DNA from: Oscillospiraceae bacterium
GTDB lineage: Bacteria; Bacillota; Clostridia; Oscillospirales; Oscillospiraceae
Direction: 5' to 3'
DNA: 9,150 nucleotides
Assembly (NCBI GenBank): GCA_017399325.1
Contig: JAFQDY010000202.1
Location: 1 to 9,150 of the forward strand
Shown here: positions 1-7,257 of the stretch, piece after piece
Layout of the letters: each line of letters opens with the position of its first letter
Position numbering within the stretch: position 1 is the stretch's first letter
Notes under the pieces: model-generated
Database searches by the model: none
What the model was told of the DNA's origin: nothing
The model's input: only the letters and a program-made list of their open reading frames with translations
Translations under genes and position numbers: made by a program

Positions 1-1085
1 ATATTGCACTGAAACTGGGCGGCGAACGGTTTTATTCCTACATTGAAAAATTCGGAATACTGGAAAAAACCGGCATCGACCTGTCAGGGGAGAGCAAAGG
101 GGTCTTTTTCAGCAAAGAACTGGTTACCGACACGGATAAATGGGGTACTGCCTCTCTCACATCCGGCTCGTTTGGTCAGACATTCAAACTAACCCCGCTG
201 CAACTGATCCGCGGTATTGCGGCGGTGGTAAACGGCGGTTATCTGTTAGAACCCTATGTGGTTTCTCAGGTGATGGATGCTGACGGCAATGTGGTTTTGG
301 AGCAGCAGCCAACCGTTTTGCGGCGGGTGATCAGTGAAGAAACATCCAAGACTATGCGCACCCTGATGGAATCGGTGGTGGTGGAAGGTACTGCCAAAAA
401 CGCCCAGGTTGCCGGCTTTTCCATCGGCGGCAAAACAGGCACCAGCGAGAAGATTGATGTGTTCGACGAAAACGGACAACGGGTACAGGATAAAATTGTA
501 TCGTTCGTAGGGGTTGCGCCAATGGACGATCCGCAGTATATTGTACTTGTAGCGCTGGACACTCCGTCCCGCAGTACTGGTATCTACATTTCCGGCGGCG
601 TGATGGCGGCCCCTACAGTGGGCGCGGTAATGGCAGACATCCTGCCTTATCTGGAAGTGTCCCGAAACTACGGCCCGGAAGATGCGGCAGGACAGAGCAT
701 CACAGTAAGCGATTTTTCCGGTATGACCCAAAAGGAAGCGGAAAAGGAACTGAAAAACCTGGGTCTGACCGCCCAATTTATCGGCTCCGGGGAACAAATT
801 GCCGGGCAGATCCCCGAAGCGGGGAATATGGTTCCCGGCAACAGCCAAGTGCTGCTCTACCTGGGTCAAGAACCCGAAATTCGGCAGGTAACTGTACCGG
901 ACTTTACGGGAATGACCCGCCAACAGGCCAGCGATGCGGCAGGCCTGCTGGGACTGTATATTTTAGTAACCGGCAATGGTGCAATGGATGCCGTTGTAAC
1001 GGCCCAATCCCAGCCAATGAATACGCAAGTAGCTGTGGGAACAACCATAAAACTGGAATTTGCCGACATAAATGCCCACGATTAA
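1..1085 (+). CDS. ftsI: Class B penicillin-binding protein, C-terminal part (FtsI/PBP2b/SpoVD type) with two PASTA domains; 5' end outside window
   Basis: Septal peptidoglycan DD-transpeptidase, expected to be membrane-anchored with its catalytic domain outside the membrane. The reading frame is open from base 3, giving 360 visible residues. The N-terminal anchor, the dimerisation domain and the SxxK catalytic serine lie off the window, and the SxN motif should lie just upstream of base 3. Visible are the family stretch TGIDLSGE (about 75-98), SFGQTFKLTPLQL (about 168-206), NGGYLLEP, and the third active-site motif KTGT at 432-443 (GGKTGTSEK). After the catalytic domain come two PASTA repeats, about 699-878 (starting ITVSDFSGMT) and 888-1070 (starting VTVPDFTGMT). 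The gene is followed 24 nt later by murE. Position at the head of mur genes and the PASTA tail fit the dcw division PBP. B. subtilis PbpB has two PASTA domains and SpoVD one, so the vegetative PBP is slightly favoured, but the sporulation paralogue cannot be excluded. The symbol is used for the functional class. Confidence 0.93.
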   Translation, partial: IALKLGGERFYSYIEKFGILEKTGIDLSGESKGVFFSKELVTDTDKWGTASLTSGSFGQTFKLTPLQLIRGIAAVVNGGYLLEPYVVSQVMDADGNVVLEQQPTVLRRVISEETSKTMRTLMESVVVEGTAKNAQVAGFSIGGKTGTSEKIDVFDENGQRVQDKIVSFVGVAPMDDPQYIVLVALDTPSRSTGIYISGGVMAAPTVGAVMADILPYLEVSRNYGPEDAAGQSITVSDFSGMTQKEAEKELKNLGLTAQFIGSGEQIAGQIPEAGNMVPGNSQVLLYLGQEPEIRQVTVPDFTGMTRQQASDAAGLLGLYILVTGNGAMDAVVTAQSQPMNTQVAVGTTIKLEFADINAHD

Positions 1086-1109
1086 CCTCTCAACAAAGGA
1101 GAACGCCTT

Positions 1110-2564
1110 ATGAAACTGAACCAACTGTTAAAAGATGTGAATGTGCTTAAGACCAATGTTCAACCGGATATGGAGATCACATCGGTGGTTTATGACTCCC
1201 GGAAAGTGATCCCCGGCTGTATGTTCGTGGCGGTGGTGGGATTTGCCACCGACGGCAACAAATACATTCCTATGGCGCTCCAAAAGGGCGCGGCAGTTGT
1301 GGTAACCGCCCAGCCCCAGGACGATTCTGTGCCTTATGTGCAGGTGGCATCCGACCGGTTGGCGCTGGCGCAGATCGGCTGTAATTTCTACGATCACCCC
1401 GGTGATTCTATGCAGATCATCGGCATCACCGGCACAAACGGAAAAACCTCTTCCACATTGCTGCTGAAACACGTTTTGGAGTGTGTATATGGCGCAAAAG
1501 TGGGCCTGATCGGCACGATGGAGAATCTGATCGGCCATACGCCCATTCCCACCGAACGCACCACCCCCGAAAGTTTTGACCTGCAGGCGCTGCTTGCCCA
1601 AATGCGGGACGCAGGCTGCCGGTATGTGATCATGGAAGTGTCCTCCCATGCCCTTTGTCTGGATCGGGTGGCGGGTCTTCAATATGCGGTGGGTGCATTT
1701 ACCAATTTGACAGAAGACCATTTGGATTTCCACAAGACCATGGAAGACTACTGCGATGCCAAGGCGGAACTGTTTGCCCGCTGTGAAAAGGCCGTTGCCA
1801 ATTTAGACGATGAATGGTTTGACCGCATAACCAAAAAAGCCGCCTGTCCTATGATCACCACCTCCGTAAAGGGTGACGGCGACCTGAAAGCCGGGGATCT
1901 GGAACTGCATTCCGACGGCATTTCCTTTACGGCCTGTTACAACAACGAAACGGTGGCGGTAACGCTGCCGATCCCCGGTCAGTTTACGGTGTATAACGCG
2001 CTGACGGTGATCGGCTGCGCCCTGCAGTTGGGCATATCCCTTGCCAATTGCGCCGCTGCGCTGAAAACCGCGAAGGGCATTAAGGGCAGGGTAGAGGTGG
2101 TCCCCACACCAGGCAAGGACTACACGGTCCTCATTGACTATGCCCACACCCCCGACGGCTTGGAAAATGTACTTTTGGCAGTGAAGCATTTCTGCAAAGG
2201 CCGCCTGATCGCAGTATTCGGCTGCGGCGGCGACAGAGATCCGGTGAAGCGACCCATTATGGGCAGGATCGGTACAGAAATTGCGGATTACGCCATAATC
2301 ACCTCTGACAACCCACGCACGGAAGACCCGATGAAAATCATTGAAGATATCCGAAAAGGGGTAGATCTGACAAAAAATACCTTTGAAATTTTGGAAAATC
2401 GTCCAAAAGCGATTTATCGCGCTATGGACATTGCGGAAAAAAATGATATAATTGTATTGGCAGGAAAAGGCCATGAAACTTATCAGGAGATCTGCGGCGT
2501 AAAACACCATCTGGACGAACGGGAAGTGGTGGCCGCGTACTTGGAAGAAACGAGGAACGGTTAA
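1110..2564 (+). CDS. murE: UDP-N-acetylmuramoyl-L-alanyl-D-glutamate--2,6-diaminopimelate ligase
   Basis: Cytoplasmic ATP-dependent Mur ligase adding the third stem-peptide residue to UDP-MurNAc-L-Ala-D-Glu. At 484 residues it is normal for the family. The N-terminal UDP-MurNAc-binding domain covers about residues 1-100. The ATPase domain carries the P-loop GTNGKT at 108-113, TTPE at 151-154 (UDP-MurNAc tripeptide site), MEVSSHAL, EDHLDFH, and K218 in DAKAELF at the usual position of the carbamylated lysine. The C-terminal domain has DNPR at 400-403 followed by TEDP, the signature of meso-diaminopimelate-adding enzymes rather than lysine-adding ones, and AGKGHETYQ near the end. The ATG is preceded by AAAGGAG (1095-1101) at 8 nt, which supports this start. 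The stop overlaps the murF start by one base (TAATG), so the two are probably translationally coupled. The DAP specificity is inferred from the motif. Confidence 0.97.
   Translation: MKLNQLLKDVNVLKTNVQPDMEITSVVYDSRKVIPGCMFVAVVGFATDGNKYIPMALQKGAAVVVTAQPQDDSVPYVQVASDRLALAQIGCNFYDHPGDSMQIIGITGTNGKTSSTLLLKHVLECVYGAKVGLIGTMENLIGHTPIPTERTTPESFDLQALLAQMRDAGCRYVIMEVSSHALCLDRVAGLQYAVGAFTNLTEDHLDFHKTMEDYCDAKAELFARCEKAVANLDDEWFDRITKKAACPMITTSVKGDGDLKAGDLELHSDGISFTACYNNETVAVTLPIPGQFTVYNALTVIGCALQLGISLANCAAALKTAKGIKGRVEVVPTPGKDYTVLIDYAHTPDGLENVLLAVKHFCKGRLIAVFGCGGDRDPVKRPIMGRIGTEIADYAIITSDNPRTEDPMKIIEDIRKGVDLTKNTFEILENRPKAIYRAMDIAEKNDIIVLAGKGHETYQEICGVKHHLDEREVVAAYLEETRNG
2425..2452 (+). promoter_or_regulatory. 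Possible internal sigma-A promoter inside the 3' end of murE
   Basis: Inside murE, a -35-like TGGACA (2425-2430, five of six matches to TTGACA) is followed after 16 nt by a perfect TATAAT (2447-2452). The -10 has an upstream TG in the extended position (TGATATAAT from 2444). A start near 2459 would leave about 105 nt of leader before murF. The bases also encode conserved MurE residues (NDIIVLAGKGH), so the match may be a by-product of coding. It is a sequence match only. Confidence 0.35.
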
Positions 2565-3925
2565 TGGGCACAATCACATTGCAGCAAGCGGCGAACTGGT
2601 GCGGCGGCAGCATTGATCCCAAATATAAAGATGTTACTTTCTTCGGCGCAAACAATGATACCCGCAAGTTGGAAGAAGGCCAACTGTTCATCGCCTTAAA
2701 AGGTCAGCGGGACGGCCACGATTTTGTGAATGCGGCCTTGGAAAAGGGCGCTGCAGCGGTGCTTTGTACCCATTGTGACGGGGATTACCCCGCTATCGTG
2801 GTGGAAGATACCCGGGTCGCGCTGGGGCAAATTGCCCGGGGTGAACGGGAGCGCATCGGTATGAAAGTGGTCGGTGTTACCGGCTCTGTGGGCAAGTCGA
2901 CCACAAAAGAGATGGTGGCGGCAGTACTGGAGAGTACCTATCGGGTGAGCAAAACACCTGCCAACCATAATAACGACATCGGTATGCCTATGGCAATTTT
3001 GTCTATGCCCGAAGATACGGAAGTGGCCGTGCTGGAAATGGGTATGAACCATTTTGGCGAGATTTCCTATTTAACTTCTATTGGAAAACCCGATGTGGCT
3101 GTTATTATCAATATCGGCACTATGCACATTGAACATCTTGGCTCCCAAGAGGGAATCTTAAAAGCCAAAATGGAAATTGTGGAAGGTATGGGCCCGGAGG
3201 GCGTGCTGGTCTTAAACGGCGACGACTTGCTTCTGCAGACCCAAAGAAACGCAACCGATAAAAAAGTTGTTTACTTCGGCGCAGAGAATCAAACCAATGA
3301 TGTGCTGGCTGAAAATGTCAATCAGACCGAAAATGGCCTGTCCTTTACCGTAAAAGCAGGGAAGACCCAATTCCCCGTCGGGTTGGCATTGGAAGGCAAC
3401 CACTTTGTAAACGATGCCTTGGCGGCAGTTGCCGTGGGCTTGGAAATGGGCGTTGCGCCTGCAAACATTACTTCCGCTTTGGCAGCATTTCAAAATATGG
3501 CAGGCCGTCAGGAAATTTATGAAAAGAACGGTTACACTATCATTCAGGATTGCTATAACGCAGGCCCTGAATCTATGAACGCAGCGCTGACGGTTCTGGG
3601 CAACCGAAACGGCCGCCGGATCGCGGTGCTGGGCGATATGCTGGAACTGGGCATCTGCGCCGATGCGGAGCATTACAAGATCGGCAGAATTGCCGCCCAA
3701 AAGGTGGATGTTCTGCTGGCCTACGGCCCGTATAGCATCCGTGTGCTGAAAGGCGCTATCACCGGTGGTATGCCTCAGGCCAAAGCAAGAGCCTTTACCG
3801 AACGGAAAAATCTGGTGCAGGCGCTGAAACACTTGGCAAGACCCGGTGATGTGATCCTGTTCAAAGGCAGTCGCGGTATGCATATGGAGTATGTACTTGA
3901 GGCATTCTTAGCAGAAGAGAAATAA
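2564..3925 (+). CDS. murF: UDP-N-acetylmuramoyl-tripeptide--D-alanyl-D-alanine ligase
   Basis: Cytoplasmic Mur ligase that joins the D-Ala-D-Ala dipeptide to the UDP-MurNAc-tripeptide, finishing the soluble precursor used by MraY. It is 453 residues, typical for the family. The P-loop reads GSVGKST at residues 107-113 followed by TKE, with Ser in place of the more common Thr after the lysine, which a P-loop tolerates. Other family motifs are NHNNDIGMP, EMGMNHFGEI, NIGTMHIEHLGS, DCYNAGPESM at 329-338 (the DxYNAxPxSM motif of MurF), GDMLELG, and KGSRGMHMEYV near the C-terminus. The start ATG overlaps the last base of the murE stop and has GAGGA (2552-2556) 7 nt upstream. The mraY start follows 14 nt after the stop. 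Nothing looks broken. Confidence 0.97.
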   Translation: MGTITLQQAANWCGGSIDPKYKDVTFFGANNDTRKLEEGQLFIALKGQRDGHDFVNAALEKGAAAVLCTHCDGDYPAIVVEDTRVALGQIARGERERIGMKVVGVTGSVGKSTTKEMVAAVLESTYRVSKTPANHNNDIGMPMAILSMPEDTEVAVLEMGMNHFGEISYLTSIGKPDVAVIINIGTMHIEHLGSQEGILKAKMEIVEGMGPEGVLVLNGDDLLLQTQRNATDKKVVYFGAENQTNDVLAENVNQTENGLSFTVKAGKTQFPVGLALEGNHFVNDALAAVAVGLEMGVAPANITSALAAFQNMAGRQEIYEKNGYTIIQDCYNAGPESMNAALTVLGNRNGRRIAVLGDMLELGICADAEHYKIGRIAAQKVDVLLAYGPYSIRVLKGAITGGMPQAKARAFTERKNLVQALKHLARPGDVILFKGSRGMHMEYVLEAFLAEEK

Positions 3926-3939
3926 CTACGGAGGATATT

Positions 3940-4917
3940 ATGATTAGAATCTTCACAACGGTATTGGTATCCGGTCTGCTCACAGGTATCATCGGATACA
4001 TTCTGCTTCCTGTGCTTCGGGCGCTGAAAGCCGGCCAGTCCATTCGGGAGATCGGCCCTACCTGGCATAACAGCAAAGCAGGCACGCCTATGATGGGCGG
4101 TTTGATGTTCATTATCTCTGCGGTTATCTGCCTGCTTGTCAGCCTGCTTTTTATGGTGGAAAAGACCGCGCTTTATGTGCTGGCGCTGGCTCTGTGCTTT
4201 GGCCTTGTGGGATTTTTGGACGATTTCTTCAAACTGAAATTCAAAAGAAATTTGGGCCTGACCGCTATCCAGAAAGCCATGCTGCAAATGGCTGTATCGG
4301 CAATTTATCTGTACCTACTGTACTTAGAGGGCAGTATGACCAGCGATCTGTATATCCCCATCGTAAACAAAACACTCTACATACACCCTATGGCATACAT
4401 TTTCTTTGCTATGTTCGTGATGGTGGGATGTGTTAATGCGGTGAACCTGACCGACGGTGTGGACGGCCTATGCGGCAGCGTGACCGTGCCGGTGATGATC
4501 TTTTTCACTGCCGTTGCGGTGGCTATGGGCAAATTCGATTTGGCCATTCTCCCTGCGGCCCTCATTGGCGGCTTGATCGCCTATCTGTTCTATAACTGGC
4601 ATCCTGCCAAGGTGTTTATGGGCGATACCGGTTCGCTGTTTTTGGGCGGTATCGTGTGCGGTATGGCCTTTGCCTTGAATATGCCGCTGATTTTGGTGCT
4701 TGTGGGCCTTGTCTACATTGTGGAAACCCTCTCTGTGATTCTGCAGGTTGGTTATTTCAAACTGACCCACGGCAAGCGCTTGTTCAAAATGTCTCCCATC
4801 CACCACCATTTTGAAATGTGCGGATGGAAAGAGGAGAAGATCTGCTTGGTATTCACCGCCGTAACTGTGCTGATGTGCGTGATCGCTTGGTTTGGCGTGA
4901 AAGGTTATATCGGCTAA
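3940..4917 (+). CDS. mraY: Phospho-N-acetylmuramoyl-pentapeptide-transferase (lipid I synthase)
   Basis: Integral membrane enzyme transferring phospho-MurNAc-pentapeptide from UDP to undecaprenyl phosphate to make lipid I on the inner membrane face. It has 325 residues, close to Firmicute MraY proteins, and many hydrophobic segments consistent with the ten-helix fold. Family signatures are clear: the GPTWHNSKAGTPMMGG region near the N-terminus, the Mg-binding DD pair at 94-95 (LDDFFK), NAVNLTDGVDG at 166-176 containing the conserved aspartates, FMGDTGSLFLGG, and the histidine motif HHHFE at 288-292. GGAGG at 3930-3934, 5 nt before the ATG, supports the start. The gene is followed 13 nt later by ftsW. 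The murD that commonly sits here in Bacillus-type clusters is absent. Confidence 0.97.
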   Translation: MIRIFTTVLVSGLLTGIIGYILLPVLRALKAGQSIREIGPTWHNSKAGTPMMGGLMFIISAVICLLVSLLFMVEKTALYVLALALCFGLVGFLDDFFKLKFKRNLGLTAIQKAMLQMAVSAIYLYLLYLEGSMTSDLYIPIVNKTLYIHPMAYIFFAMFVMVGCVNAVNLTDGVDGLCGSVTVPVMIFFTAVAVAMGKFDLAILPAALIGGLIAYLFYNWHPAKVFMGDTGSLFLGGIVCGMAFALNMPLILVLVGLVYIVETLSVILQVGYFKLTHGKRLFKMSPIHHHFEMCGWKEEKICLVFTAVTVLMCVIAWFGVKGYIG

Positions 4918-4930
4918 GAAAGGAGTCAAA

Positions 4931-6103
4931 ATGGCATTGCAGAGATTTCTGTATGCCAAAGAGGACCGCCACCGGTTGAAAAGTCGGACAGGCGAAAGGG
5001 TAGACATTCCTTTTTTACTGCTTTTATTAGCGCTTTTGTGCGTGGGGCTGATCATGCTCTATTCAGCCAGTTACGCCCAAAGCCAGTACGATACCGGCTA
5101 CACCCAATCCACCCGGTATCTGCAAAAACAGGGCCTGTGCGCCCTGATCGGATTGGGTGCGATGGTCGTCTTAAGCCGCATTCCGCCGGAATTCTGGCTG
5201 AAATGGGCTTGGGTGCTTTACGGCGCCAGCATCATTCTTTTGCTCTCCGTTCTTTTGTTCGGCGAATCGGTCAATGGAGCAAGGCGCTGGATCAATATTG
5301 CAGGCATCCAGTTTCAACCGTCAGAAATCGCAAAATTCACCTTGATCGTGCTGTTTGCAAAACTGACCAAAGATTTTGGAAAAAGTGCCCGGGAATTCAA
5401 AAAAGGCGTTTTGGGATTCGGGGCGGCTTTGCTGGGAATTCTGATCCCGCTGGCGCTGGAAAAACATTTGTCTGCCATTATGCTGATGGGTATGGTGGCG
5501 GTGGTGATGATGTATGTGGCCGGCACCCACCCCAAATGGCTCCTGGCCGGCGCCGGAGCGGCGGTGGTGTTCGTGGTGGTATATGTGAGCCTGATGGGCT
5601 ACGCAGGGGACCGGATCACCGCCTGGCGGCATCCGGAACAAGACCCTTCGGATACCGGTTATCAGATCCTGCAGTCGCTGTATGCCATCGGTTCCGGTGG
5701 CCTGTTTGGACTGGGATTCGGCAAAAGCAGACAGAAATATCTGTATTTACCCTTTCAGTATAACGATTATATTTTCGCCATTATCTGCGAGGAATTGGGC
5801 CTTTTTGGAGCAATTTTGATCATCGCTCTGTTTGCGGCGCTGATTCTGAGGGGATATTGGATTGCACTTCACGCAAACAGCCGATTCCGTGCCGTTTTTG
5901 CATCGGGACTTGTAACACTGATTGCGGTGCAGACCATACTAAACTTAGGTGTTGTGTCCAATTTGTTGCCGTCAACAGGCGTTGCGCTTCCGTTTTTCTC
6001 TTACGGCGGAACGGCCCTGGCGGTAAACTTGGGGGAAATGGGCATCCTGCTCGGCATCTCCCGGTATTGTAACAGACCGGCACAACAGGAGGAAGTATTA
6101 TGA
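4931..6103 (+). CDS. ftsW: SEDS-family lipid II polymerase, FtsW/SpoVE type
   Basis: Multi-pass membrane peptidoglycan glycosyltransferase that polymerises lipid II with the partner class B PBP, here probably the one encoded at 1-1085. It is 390 residues, with roughly ten hydrophobic segments. SEDS hallmarks in order are MLYSASYA in the first helix, GARRWINIAGIQFQPSE at 116-132, and GLGFGKSRQKYLYLP followed by YNDYIFAIICEELG. D279 in the last motif aligns with the catalytic aspartate of the family (E. coli FtsW D297). Near the C-terminus is LPFFSYGGTA, matching the PFxSYGG signature. The start has AAAGGAG (4919-4925) at 5 nt. The stop overlaps the murG start by 4 nt (ATGA). RodA is possible from family alone, but the dcw location favours FtsW. 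SpoVE, its sporulation paralogue, cannot be separated by eye. Confidence 0.93.
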   Translation: MALQRFLYAKEDRHRLKSRTGERVDIPFLLLLLALLCVGLIMLYSASYAQSQYDTGYTQSTRYLQKQGLCALIGLGAMVVLSRIPPEFWLKWAWVLYGASIILLLSVLLFGESVNGARRWINIAGIQFQPSEIAKFTLIVLFAKLTKDFGKSAREFKKGVLGFGAALLGILIPLALEKHLSAIMLMGMVAVVMMYVAGTHPKWLLAGAGAAVVFVVVYVSLMGYAGDRITAWRHPEQDPSDTGYQILQSLYAIGSGGLFGLGFGKSRQKYLYLPFQYNDYIFAIICEELGLFGAILIIALFAALILRGYWIALHANSRFRAVFASGLVTLIAVQTILNLGVVSNLLPSTGVALPFFSYGGTALAVNLGEMGILLGISRYCNRPAQQEEVL

Positions 6104-7257
6104 ATGTGATTTTTACCTGCGGCGGTACGGGCGGTCATATCAACCCGGCCATAGCAGTTGCAAATAGTTGGCGTGAACACCACCCGGACAGCAAAATTCT
6201 GTTCATCGGCGGCAAGGGCAATATGGAAGAGCAACTTGTCCCCAAAGCCGGCTATGACCTGACGGTGATGCACGCATTCGGTCTGGAGCGAAGCCTTTCG
6301 TTTGCTGCCATCAAAAACAACTTCTGGGCCATCAAAAGTGTGATAAAAGGTATCCATAAATGCAAGAAGATCATTAAAGAATTCAATGCGGATATTGTTG
6401 TGGGAACAGGCGGATATGCCAGTTTTCCTGCGCTGATCGCGGCAAAAAAGTTGGGAGTTCCCACTTGTGTCCACGAAGCCAATGCTATGCCCGGCCTTAC
6501 CACACGGCTGGTTGCCGATTGGGTGGATAAAGTGCTTGTGTGCTTCCCGGAAAGCGCAAAATACTACCGCCATCCTGAAAAGGTGGAAGTGGTGGGTATG
6601 CCTGTCCGCCGGGAATTTGTCTTTACGGAAAAGGCAAAAGCCAGAGAAGAATTGGGCCTTGGCGACGGCCCTGTGGTGGTGTCTGCCTTTGGCAGCCAGG
6701 GCGCCCGGGCTATGAATGAGGTGACGGCGGGGCTGTTTAAACTGGAGCAGGATGCAGGCTTTCCCTTCCACCATATCCACGCGGTGGGCAGTTACGGCCG
6801 GGATTGGATGCCCGACTTCGTAAAGCAGCAGGGAGTCGACCTTGAAAGCGCGCCTGCCATTGATATGAAAGAGTATATTTACAATATGCCCACCGTTATG
6901 GCGGCGGCAGATGTGATCGTCAGCCGGGCCGGCGCATCCAGTTGCAGCGAGATTGCCGCATCCGGCACACCTTGTGTGCTGATCCCGTCGCCCAATGTAA
7001 CGGACAATCATCAGGAAAAGAACGCAAGAGCCTTGGAGGCACAGGGCGCTGCAGTAGTTCTGCAGGAAAAAGAATGTACCGCCAAGCGGTTGTTTGACGA
7101 AATAACCGCCTTACTAAACGACCAAGAGCGCTACAAAGCCATGGGTAAAGCGTTATACACTATGGCAGTGCCTGACAGCGCGGAGCGTTTGTGCGCCCAG
7201 ATGGAACGATTGGTGAAAACAAAGGAGAAACGCAATGGACCCCAACGAAAGAAATAG
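6100..7257 (+). CDS. murG: UDP-N-acetylglucosamine--lipid I GlcNAc transferase (MurG)
   Basis: Peripheral membrane GT-B glycosyltransferase on the cytoplasmic face that adds GlcNAc from UDP-GlcNAc to lipid I, giving lipid II. It is 385 residues, a little longer than many MurG proteins. The first glycine-rich loop is CGGTGGHINP at residues 7-16. GTGGYAS and HEANAMPGLTTR follow in the N-terminal acceptor domain. The C-terminal donor domain has FGSQGARAMN, SRAGASSCSEI with E284 at the conserved UDP-GlcNAc-contacting glutamate, PSPNVTDNHQ with D302-Q305, and KNARALE. AGGAGG (6087-6092) lies 7 nt before the ATG. The 4-nt overlap with ftsW suggests coupled translation. The last 23 nt are shared with ftsQ in another frame and encode a basic tail ending in RKK. 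No murB or murC follows. Confidence 0.97.
   Translation: MNVIFTCGGTGGHINPAIAVANSWREHHPDSKILFIGGKGNMEEQLVPKAGYDLTVMHAFGLERSLSFAAIKNNFWAIKSVIKGIHKCKKIIKEFNADIVVGTGGYASFPALIAAKKLGVPTCVHEANAMPGLTTRLVADWVDKVLVCFPESAKYYRHPEKVEVVGMPVRREFVFTEKAKAREELGLGDGPVVVSAFGSQGARAMNEVTAGLFKLEQDAGFPFHHIHAVGSYGRDWMPDFVKQQGVDLESAPAIDMKEYIYNMPTVMAAADVIVSRAGASSCSEIAASGTPCVLIPSPNVTDNHQEKNARALEAQGAAVVLQEKECTAKRLFDEITALLNDQERYKAMGKALYTMAVPDSAERLCAQMERLVKTKEKRNGPQRKK
7221..7237 (+). promoter_or_regulatory. Ribosome binding site deciding the ftsQ start
   Basis: AAAGGAG at 7221-7227 lies 7 nt before the ATG at 7235, inside the murG coding region. The next in-frame ATG (7259) has no purine-rich match at a suitable distance, so 7235 is the better start even though it overlaps murG by 23 nt. 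Confidence 0.8.

Noticed and set aside
246..923. Antisense open frame of 225 codons opposite the PBP gene
   Set aside because: It overlaps the KTGT and PASTA coding sequence entirely, is rich in His/Arg/Gly and has no recognisable domain.
3212..3883. Antisense open frame of 223 codons opposite murF
   Set aside because: Same reasoning: full overlap with a clear MurF, composition of a reverse-strand shadow, no recognisable motif.
5038..5763. Same-strand open frame of 241 codons inside ftsW in another frame
   Set aside because: The ftsW frame carries all SEDS motifs across this stretch, while the alternative is Arg/Gly/His-rich with no membrane segments or motifs.
5746..5773. Possible promoter inside ftsW (TTTACC, 16 nt, TATATT)
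   Set aside because: The -35 matches only four of six bases, and the AT-rich stretch encodes the conserved NDYIF motif. Chance is the better explanation.
6001..7011. Long antisense open frame of 336 codons opposite the ftsW end and murG
   Set aside because: It lies wholly opposite well-supported genes, its translation is rich in His, Cys and Arg without any domain pattern, and no ribosome binding site was evident. It is a shadow of murG codon use.
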